From Acidobacteriaceae bacterium (GTDB taxonomy: Bacteria; Acidobacteriota; Terriglobia; Terriglobales; Acidobacteriaceae), in assembly GCA_030039895.1 (NCBI GenBank), contig JASHUR010000139.1, positions 1-10,899 on the forward strand: a stretch of DNA of 10,899 bases. The letters run 5' to 3'. Below the pieces are notes generated by a model. The model made no database searches, was not told the origin of the DNA, and saw only the letters and a list, made by a program, of their open reading frames with translations. The position numbers were made by a program, and so were the translations under genes. Each line of letters opens with the position of its first letter. Position 1 is the first letter of the stretch. Positions 6,103 to 10,899 of this stretch are shown piece by piece.

Positions 6103-7057
6103 GGTTTGAGTCGGCTCTGCCGCCCTGCACCAGCCACACGCACAGCCCCGTAAACAGCAAGCCGCCCACCGCCAGCTTCACTCCAAAAGGCGCGCCCGAA
6201 GGCGACAGAAACGCCTCCAGAAGCCCCGCCACGACGAGCAGCGGAACCACACCCGCCAGCAGCCGCACCGCATCCCTGGCCGCCACCACCAGCGAGTCCT
6301 TCCTCTTCAGCACTCCCGGAAACAGCAGCCCCGCAGCAATTCGAAACCCCGCGCCGCCCGCGATGAAAATGCTCGGAAGCTCCAGCGCGCTGTGCGCCGC
6401 CACAAAATTCAGCAGGTCTCGCAGCATATGGGCCTGCGAGCACGCCGTCGCAATCACGCCAATCTCCAGCCCGTTAAAGAACATCAGGTACAGCGTAAAA
6501 ATCCCTCCTGTAATTCCGCCCGCGAACGCCATAAAGCTCACGCCGATGTTGTTCGTCATAATGGCGCTCGAGGCCTGCGGCTTTACGCTCACAATCGATT
6601 GCGTCCACATTTTATGGTGCTCAATCGTCGACAGCATCTGCGGCCCCAGAAACAGATGCATGAACTCCGGACGAGCCAGCGTCAGCAACGCTCCCAGCGC
6701 CAGCCCCACCGCAAACACCGCTACCGACATCAGCACATACCGGAACATCCGGCGGAAGATCCTCGGATACTCCTGCCACATAAACCGGGCCACCGCCACA
6801 AATCCGGTCTTCCGCCCGGAGTAGATGCGGTTATGCGCCCGGCTCAGCAGTCCGTTCAGATGTGCTTCCAGCGTGCTCGCCGCCCGGTCCGCCCTTACAG
6901 CTGAAAGGTCCGCCGCGATCTGCCGGTAGAGCAACCCGAACTCGCGCAGTTCAGCGCCCGTCAGCGAGCGCAGCCCCTGGCCTTCCACCTGCCGCGTCAG
7001 AGCATCCAGCCTGCTCCATGAACTTTGCCGTTGCTCAATCCACCGGTTCGAGATCAT
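6089..7057 (-). CDS. SpoIIM-family (stage II sporulation protein M-like) integral membrane protein
   Basis: 322 residues. The N-terminal 100 are soluble, helical and charged (FIxxR...W-type start: RWIEQRQSSWSRLDAL, then LRSLTGAELREFGLLYRQIAADL). After these come about six membrane segments, near 106-128, 171-193, 195-208, 214-235, 262-284 and 290-311. AHSALELPSIFIAGGAG (221-237) is the characteristic SpoIIM/DUF95 motif (usually HGxxElpai.iaGg.G). In non-sporulating bacteria the family has no settled role. It is often next to RDD proteins and MoxR-type ATPase/DUF58 genes, where a part in membrane or envelope organisation is suspected. Here it is head to head with an RDD gene, with 17 bases between the start codons. 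The start fits the family's usual N-terminus, and no downstream Met lies before residue 93. The name does not imply sporulation. Confidence 0.85.
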   Translation of the reverse strand: MISNRWIEQRQSSWSRLDALTRQVEGQGLRSLTGAELREFGLLYRQIAADLSAVRADRAASTLEAHLNGLLSRAHNRIYSGRKTGFVAVARFMWQEYPRIFRRMFRYVLMSVAVFAVGLALGALLTLARPEFMHLFLGPQMLSTIEHHKMWTQSIVSVKPQASSAIMTNNIGVSFMAFAGGITGGIFTLYLMFFNGLEIGVIATACSQAHMLRDLLNFVAAHSALELPSIFIAGGAGFRIAAGLLFPGVLKRKDSLVVAARDAVRLLAGVVPLLVVAGLLEAFLSPSGAPFGVKLAVGGLLFTGLCVWLVQGGRADSNQNPA

Positions 7058-7061
7058 CTTG

Positions 7062-7067
7062 TATTAA
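7062..7067 (+). promoter_or_regulatory. Candidate shared -10 element in a 17-base divergent gap
   Basis: TATTAA, which reads TTAATA on the other strand, is the only AT-rich sequence between the two start codons at 7057 and 7075. For the RDD gene it would place the transcription start at about the ATG, giving a leaderless mRNA. For the SpoIIM gene it is too close, so that promoter probably lies inside the RDD gene. No clear -35 box is seen. Confidence 0.25.
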
Positions 7068-7074
7068 GCCCGTC

Positions 7075-7983
7075 ATGTCCAACCTGCTAACCAACCCGCT
7101 GCCCGGCCCTGCGAACCAAGGTTCTGACCAGCTTACGCCCGACCTTCTTACCATCGACACGCCGGAGCAGGTTGACATCCGTTTCCCTGTCGCCGGAATC
7201 GGCAGCCGTTTTCTTGCCGTCCTTGCCGACTCCCTCGTGCAATTCATCATCTACCTTGTACTTGCGCTTCTTTTCTTTCTCATTGCCACCTCCGCACCCA
7301 GGACCGCCGCCGGCGTCTTCACCCATACCGGAGAAAAATGGCTCATCGCCGGAGTTATCCTCATCAACTTTCTCATCTACTGGGGCTACTTCGCTCTCTT
7401 TGAGGCATTCTGGAACGGCCAGACGCCCGGCAAGCGTCTCCTGAAAATCCGCGTCATCCAGCAATCCGGCCGCCAGCTCACCTTCTTTGAATCCATGACG
7501 CGCAACCTCATTCGCGTCATCGACCTGCTCCCCGGCTTCTACCTTGTCGGAGTCATCTCCATGCTCTGCACGCGCCGCCATCAGCGCCTCGGCGACCTCG
7601 CTGCCTCGACCATCGTCATCCACGAGCGACCCAGCGACGAGCCGCTCTGGGGCGGTACCGGCGCGCGCACCATCACCGCTCCCTCCATCACTCCGGACGC
7701 CTTCACACCACCGCCAGCATCTGCCTTCACTCAGCCTGAGGAACCTACCCTCCCCGCCGACGCCGTCGCACGCCTCACTCCCGAAGACCTCGCCGTCATC
7801 GAGCGCTTCTTCTCGCGCATTCTCGACATGGACCTCGACACCCGCGCCCGCATCGCCGCGCGACTAGCCGCACAAATGTCAGAGAAGATGCAACTGCCCC
7901 TCGAATCAGCCGTCGTCTGCAAAGACAAGCCCGAGCGCTTCCTCGAAGCCATCACGCGCCAGATGCGCAGCCAAGGGAGATGA
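7075..7983 (+). CDS. RDD-family membrane protein
   Basis: 302 residues from the ATG at 7075-7077. The family's namesake residues are visible: Arg45 and Asp52 in GIGSRFLAVLAD, and a later Asp in RRHQRLGDLAA (Asp174). Membrane segments lie near 54-72, 89-110 and 152-166, and the connecting NGQTPGKRLLKIRV (114-127) is the standard RDD loop. After residue 185 comes a Pro/Thr-rich linker, then a charged helical cytoplasmic tail (about 225-302) not typical of the shortest RDD proteins. RDD proteins have been linked to ion (Na+/H+) transport in some bacteria, and they commonly occur beside SpoIIM-type genes, as here. The frame is open further upstream, but that part overlaps the divergent SpoIIM gene and lacks RDD features, so the start at 7075 is preferred. 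No Shine-Dalgarno is visible. Confidence 0.88.
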   Translation: MSNLLTNPLPGPANQGSDQLTPDLLTIDTPEQVDIRFPVAGIGSRFLAVLADSLVQFIIYLVLALLFFLIATSAPRTAAGVFTHTGEKWLIAGVILINFLIYWGYFALFEAFWNGQTPGKRLLKIRVIQQSGRQLTFFESMTRNLIRVIDLLPGFYLVGVISMLCTRRHQRLGDLAASTIVIHERPSDEPLWGGTGARTITAPSITPDAFTPPPASAFTQPEEPTLPADAVARLTPEDLAVIERFFSRILDMDLDTRARIAARLAAQMSEKMQLPLESAVVCKDKPERFLEAITRQMRSQGR

Positions 7984-8069
7984 CCTATCGAAATTGTTGA
8001 AGCCGCCGTTCCCGACCAGCGCGAGGGCCAACGGTGCTCACTTTGCAAGTGTGCAGAAGGCGCGTACGC

Positions 8070-8098
8070 CCGGACGGCTAGCCCGTCATCGGATTTTT
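8070..8098 (+). terminator. Candidate terminator of the RDD gene
   Basis: GACGG (8073-8077) pairs with CCGTC (8083-8087). CCG (8070-8072) can pair with CGG (8090-8092) past a two-base bulge, and five T follow at 8094-8098. It lies 87 bases after the RDD stop and overlaps the end of the convergent DHH gene. The rest of 7984-8077 shows no gene. Confidence 0.4.
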
Positions 8099-9070
8099 CG
8101 CCCGCAACTCGGCCACAATCACCTTCGCTGCATCGCGCGCCTCATCTTCCCTGTCCGGAGGAAACGAAATCGCGCCTACCCGCGCGTGCCCGCCGCCGCC
8201 GTAGCGCTCGCAGATCGAAGCCAGGTTCACCATCTTCTCCGGGTCTGCCTTCGTCCAAGGATTCGACCCTACCGATACCTTCGTCCGGAACGACGACTTC
8301 GACAGCCCGATGGAGTACGTCGCCTCCGGGTGCAAATAGTACGGGATGAACTTGTTATATCCCTCCATCGGCTCGTCGCTGATGTCGAAATAAATTGTTC
8401 CGTCCTTTGACTCCGACCGCTTCCGTATCAGCGCAATCGCCTTCTCATGCCGCTCCAGCAGCGGAGGCAGCAACTCCGCCACAAACGGCTCCTTCAGCAC
8501 TGCGGCCAGCGGCTCCGAGGTAAGCAGCGGAATCAGCCGTGGAATAAACTTCGAGTCCTGCGTCGCCTCAATGATCAGCGTCAGCTTCATCGCCGGCTCC
8601 GCCATCTCCACCGCCGCCTCCGGACTCTGGTACAGCGCTCCGTCCACAATGTCCGCCCACTTCACCAGCTCAGCCACCGGCTTTGCATCGAACCCGAACT
8701 TCGTCGATGCAACATGCGCCAGAAAGCTCGTGCACGAAATGTACTCAGGGTCATAGAACCGCCGGTTCACGTATCGTCCGTCCGCCAATCCGCGCAGATA
8801 GTCGTCGTGGTCCTCAGGCGTCAAAAACGCGCTCAGGTGATGATCGAACCACCACGTAATCTTCGGCGACGCCGAATACTTGAAGTCCACAATCGCGTTC
8901 TCATCGCCGGTAAAGTCCGCTTCGTTAAACAGCGCACCCGCGCGATGCACCAGCCCCCAGTATTCATACCTCGCATCGGCCGTAATGCACTCCCGGTGAA
9001 AGCGCGCAAACAGCGACGCCGAGCAGGCCCCGTCGAAACACTTGTCGTGATAGAAAACGCGAACGTTCAA
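8078..9070 (-). CDS. DHH-family phosphoesterase
   Basis: 330 residues. The order of motifs is that of DHH/DHHA1 phosphoesterases: YHDKCFDGACSAS (His8, Asp9, Asp13) for motif I, AIVDFKYS (Asp62) for motif II, WWFDHHLSAF (Asp76-His77-His78) for motif III, WADIVDG (Asp140, Asp143) for motif IV, and a C-terminal GGGGHARVGA (291-300) substrate-binding loop of the DHHA1 domain. Such enzymes use two Mn2+ ions to hydrolyse phosphodiester or phosphoanhydride bonds; members include nanoRNases, c-di-AMP phosphodiesterases and RecJ. The protein has only the two catalytic domains, with no membrane, GAF or CBS part, so a cytosolic oligonucleotide or cyclic-dinucleotide hydrolase is the reasonable guess. 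The motif I spelling (H-D-K-C-F-D-G) differs from the common HxxxDxDG. The gene is downstream of the VOC gene by 177 bases and probably has its own promoter. Confidence 0.87.
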   Translation of the reverse strand: MNVRVFYHDKCFDGACSASLFARFHRECITADARYEYWGLVHRAGALFNEADFTGDENAIVDFKYSASPKITWWFDHHLSAFLTPEDHDDYLRGLADGRYVNRRFYDPEYISCTSFLAHVASTKFGFDAKPVAELVKWADIVDGALYQSPEAAVEMAEPAMKLTLIIEATQDSKFIPRLIPLLTSEPLAAVLKEPFVAELLPPLLERHEKAIALIRKRSESKDGTIYFDISDEPMEGYNKFIPYYLHPEATYSIGLSKSSFRTKVSVGSNPWTKADPEKMVNLASICERYGGGGHARVGAISFPPDREDEARDAAKVIVAELRAKNPMTG

Positions 9071-9119
9071 ACTCCATACTCCAGAAAAGTATTAGTGGTT
9101 GGAGAAAGGTTAAAAGCAG

Positions 9120-9139
9120 GACGATTGTTTAGAATCGTC
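9120..9139. repeat. Perfect inverted repeat overlapping the candidate -10 of the DHH gene
   Basis: GACGATT (9120-9126) and AATCGTC (9133-9139) around GTTTAG. It covers the candidate -10 hexamer of the minus-strand promoter, the position of a repressor operator. It could also fold as an RNA hairpin, with a CTGCTTTT stretch behind it on the minus strand that resembles a weak terminator of the upstream VOC transcript. Confidence 0.5.
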
Positions 9140-9159
9140 GGGACCGCCCGTAAAGTCAA
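9131..9159 (-). promoter_or_regulatory. Candidate promoter of the DHH phosphoesterase gene
   Basis: On the minus strand TTGACT (9159-9154) is followed after 17 bases by GATTCT (9136-9131), or after 18 by ATTCTA. The -35 box is near consensus and the -10 box is weak. The leader before the ATG at 9070 would be roughly 55 bases. Both flanking inverted repeats touch or adjoin these boxes. Confidence 0.35.
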
Positions 9160-9162
9160 GGC

Positions 9163-9184
9163 TTAGCGATCGGGTCATCGCTAA
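9163..9184. repeat. Perfect inverted repeat just upstream of the candidate -35 of the DHH gene
   Basis: TTAGCGAT (9163-9170) and ATCGCTAA (9177-9184) around CGGGTC. It sits four bases upstream of the -35 box in the minus direction, where an activator might bind. It has no T-tract after it on the plus strand and none directly after it on the minus strand, so a terminator is unlikely. Confidence 0.5.
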
Positions 9185-9247
9185 AACCGGCTGTTTGCGT
9201 AGGTAGGGCTTCGTGGCGGTGCCCATTGACTTCTCAGGGGCGCTGTT

Positions 9248-9673
9248 CTACTGGCCGGGGCGCCATCTTCCGTCAGCCGTCCCATACGGGCTGGCAACCA
9301 CTACAACATAACCGTCCGGATCTCGCATCCAGCACTCCCAGTGATTCGGACCGCCCTCGTCATCAGGAGGGTTTCGATGTCGCGGTATGACGATCTCCAC
9401 GCCCATTTCAGTTACGCGCTGCATAATCGCATCAAAGTCGTCCACTTCAAACCACAGCAGCACACCGTTTCCGTACGGCCGATCGTCACGATCACCAATC
9501 GGGCCGTGATGGTGCTCCACACCGAACCGGTGCAACTGAAGAACAAGCTGTCCATTCGAGACCAACTGCTCGTATTCCGAGCCCCCATGATTACTCTTGC
9601 AGCCCAACAGACGCTGATACCATCGGCTGCTCGCTTCTACATCGGTCACGGCGATGAGTGGCTGTGGACGCAC
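9248..9673 (-). CDS. VOC-superfamily (glyoxalase/bleomycin-resistance fold) protein
   Basis: 141 residues from a GTG start. The pattern of two beta-alpha-beta-beta-beta modules is visible: PLIAVTDVEASSRWYQRLLGC (5-25), then EYEQLVSNGQLVLQLHRFG (33-51), then VLLWFEVDDFDAIMQRVTEMGVEI (71-94), and the closing WECWMRDPDGYVVVVASPYG (112-131). The last motif is the family's usual RDPDGN.iEl with Tyr and Val in place of the Asn and metal-ligand Glu. His is also missing from the first strand, so a classical glyoxalase metal site is doubtful. A ligand-binding, resistance or non-metal role is possible; no substrate can be named. No Shine-Dalgarno precedes the GTG. The in-frame region up to the stop at 9719-9721 contains no ATG, so initiation at a nearby CTG or the GTG must be assumed. 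Downstream is the DHH gene. Confidence 0.82.
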   Translation of the reverse strand: MRPQPLIAVTDVEASSRWYQRLLGCKSNHGGSEYEQLVSNGQLVLQLHRFGVEHHHGPIGDRDDRPYGNGVLLWFEVDDFDAIMQRVTEMGVEIVIPRHRNPPDDEGGPNHWECWMRDPDGYVVVVASPYGTADGRWRPGQ

Positions 9674-9810
9674 GTCAATCAGCGTAACAAAACTGCTGCA
9701 TGACAGGTTAGCGTAAAACTATCTCTAGCCTGAGTTGTACAAATCATGCCGCCTGTCTGCACTATTTCTGTCGCACTTTCCGCCTCTCTCACGTAAGATT
9801 GCATCGTTAC

Positions 9811-9817
9811 AAGGAGG
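9811..9817 (+). promoter_or_regulatory. Strong ribosome binding site deciding a TTG start
   Basis: AAGGAGG, a full anti-Shine-Dalgarno match, lies four bases before TTG at 9822-9824. There is no ATG in frame until residue 86, so this site fixes the start of the CPBP gene. Confidence 0.75.
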
Positions 9818-9821
9818 CGCC

Positions 9822-10899
9822 TTGGACGAAATCACCAACGATCCCGAATCATCCCCCTCAACATCTCCTGAACCGGCTCCAGCCACAACCCCTGCTCCTT
9901 CATTGGAGCCTGTCACACCGACTCCGCCGTCCTTCCGCGGCAACATCTTTGTAGCCTCCAACAAGCTCATTCGCGCCGGATGGGGTATCCTCATTTTCGC
10001 CGCGGTCATCGTCGCCTCCGGGTTCATCATCAGCATAGTTCTGCGCCAGTTCGTACATCCGCACCCGCACCAGAACATGGCCATGATGACACCTCTCAGA
10101 GGTATCATCGGCGAAGGCATCTCCGTCGTCCTTGTCGTCATTGCCACTGGAGTCATGGCCCTTATCGAACGCAAGTCCATCTGCGCCTATGGCTATCAGG
10201 ACAAGGCCCGCGCTTCCCGTTTCATTTTCGGACTCGTCTGGGGCTTCATCGCCATCTCCGTGCTCGTCTTCGCGCTCTGGGCTTCGCACCTACTCGTCTT
10301 CGACGGACTCACCCTTCACGGCGGTGCCATTCTCAAATACGGCCTCCTCTGGGGCTTCATGTTCCTCCTCGTCGGCATCTTCGAGGAATCCATCATGCGC
10401 GGCTACGCCCAGTTCACCATGACGCGCGGCATCGGCTTCTGGTGGGGCGCGCTGCTCTTCTCCTTCCTCTTCGGCTTCGGCCATCACTCCAACCCCGGCG
10501 AGTCGCCCGTGGGCCTGATCTCTGCCGGAGCCATCGGCCTCGTCTTTTGCATCAGCATCTGGTACACCGGCTCCCTCTACTGGGCCGTCGGCTTCCACGC
10601 AGCCTGGGACTGGGGCGAATCCTACTTCTACGGCACCTCCGATAGCGGTCTCATCACCCAGGGCCATCTCTTCAGCGAACATCCCGTCGGCAAAATCCTC
10701 TGGAGCGGCGGAGCCACAGGGCCAGAAGGCAGTATGCTCATCATTCCGCTTATCATCCTCGCAGCGCTCTTCATGTGGCTCTGGTGGGGCCGCCGCGTCC
10801 CAGCCGCCTTCGCCGGTCAGGGCTGGGTTCCCGCGTGGATACGCCAGCGCCACGCATCAATACCTGCCAGTACGGACGCTGTTACCTTGCCACCGGCAA
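9822..10899 (+). CDS. CPBP-family intramembrane metalloprotease (CAAX/Abi-like), 3' end missing
   Basis: 359 codons are present and no stop is reached before the right edge. Translation starts at TTG behind a perfect AAGGAGG. Residues 1-40 are an acidic then Pro/Ser/Thr-rich disordered tail (about a third Pro in 15-36). Membrane helices follow from about residue 52. The CPBP glutamic-protease motifs are in order: FEESIMRGY with Glu188, Glu189 and Arg193; FGFGHHSN with His221; and HAAWDWGESYFYG with His259 and Asp263, where many members have Asn. The family includes CAAX-prenyl endopeptidase-like enzymes and bacterial proteins acting in membrane protein processing, bacteriocin self-immunity or unknown roles; the substrate is not evident here. 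A last hydrophobic helix near 307-327 is followed by a basic cytosolic tail. The family core is usually 200-300 residues, so this is a long member. The upstream gap of 148 bases has a weak TAAGAT (9794-9799) that could be a -10 box. Confidence 0.87.
   Translation, partial: MDEITNDPESSPSTSPEPAPATTPAPSLEPVTPTPPSFRGNIFVASNKLIRAGWGILIFAAVIVASGFIISIVLRQFVHPHPHQNMAMMTPLRGIIGEGISVVLVVIATGVMALIERKSICAYGYQDKARASRFIFGLVWGFIAISVLVFALWASHLLVFDGLTLHGGAILKYGLLWGFMFLLVGIFEESIMRGYAQFTMTRGIGFWWGALLFSFLFGFGHHSNPGESPVGLISAGAIGLVFCISIWYTGSLYWAVGFHAAWDWGESYFYGTSDSGLITQGHLFSEHPVGKILWSGGATGPEGSMLIIPLIILAALFMWLWWGRRVPAAFAGQGWVPAWIRQRHASIPASTDAVTLPPA

Noticed and set aside
6089..7057. Evidence for a spore-forming organism from the SpoIIM-like gene
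   Set aside because: The family is widespread in non-sporulating bacteria and the rest of the window shows no sporulation genes.
6862..7074. Extended N-terminus of the RDD protein
   Set aside because: The extra 71 residues are antisense to the SpoIIM start and have no RDD character.
7087..7623. Minus-strand ORF within the RDD gene
   Set aside because: Asp/Glu/Gly-rich shadow without domains; the RDD protein on the plus strand is clear.
7984..8060. Imperfect hairpin around CACTTTGCAAGTG near 8039-8051
   Set aside because: Five-base stem with a tiny loop and no T-tract; not distinguishable from chance.
8447..9166. Plus-strand ORF of 239 codons over the DHH gene
   Set aside because: Arg/Gln/His-rich shadow; the opposite strand has the full set of DHH motifs.
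10290..10853. Minus-strand ORF opposite the CPBP gene
   Set aside because: Acidic, low-complexity antisense product; the plus-strand frame carries all three CPBP motifs.

Overview
The window is high-GC bacterial DNA and most likely comes from an Acidobacteriota genome of the Terriglobia type (Edaphobacter, Granulicella or Terriglobus-like). This assignment is by eye, from codon use, the style of the proteins and an unusual HMG-CoA lyase subfamily. No marker gene is present to confirm it.

Left part (1-3375, minus strand): a leucine/isovalerate degradation operon. In transcription order it encodes the carboxyltransferase (beta) subunit of methylcrotonyl-CoA carboxylase, an unrecognised 124-residue membrane protein, HMG-CoA lyase, and an enoyl-CoA hydratase cut by the left edge. 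Together these would carry 3-methylcrotonyl-CoA through 3-methylglutaconyl-CoA and HMG-CoA to acetoacetate and acetyl-CoA. The biotin carboxylase subunit and the acyl-CoA dehydrogenase are not in the window. The membrane protein and the lyase overlap by one base (TGATG), so they are probably translationally coupled.

Accessory part (3448-5126): a visibly AT-richer minus-strand gene encodes a probable two-domain EVE/PUA-like plus HNH endonuclease, an architecture known from modification-dependent restriction enzymes. No methyltransferase accompanies it. It is followed by about 700 bases without a conventional gene. That stretch holds a large imperfect hairpin of REP-like appearance, a strong terminator-type hairpin whose T-tract is on the minus strand, an array of about 13 degenerate heptamers, and a short hydrophobic ORF with a good ribosome binding site that spans the heptamers.

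Right part (5127-10899): ordinary chromosomal genes of mixed orientation. They are a DMT/EamA exporter (+), a SpoIIM-family membrane protein (-) head to head with an RDD-family membrane protein (+) with only 17 bases between start codons, a DHH-family phosphoesterase (-), a small VOC/glyoxalase-fold protein (-), and a CPBP-family intramembrane protease (+, TTG start, cut by the right edge). The upstream region of the DHH gene carries two perfect inverted repeats around a candidate promoter.

I do not see a clear, large, previously undescribed system. The points most worth following are the lone EVE-HNH nuclease, the heptamer array with its peptide ORF and antisense terminator, the unknown membrane protein inside the leucine operon, and the divergent lyase subfamily.
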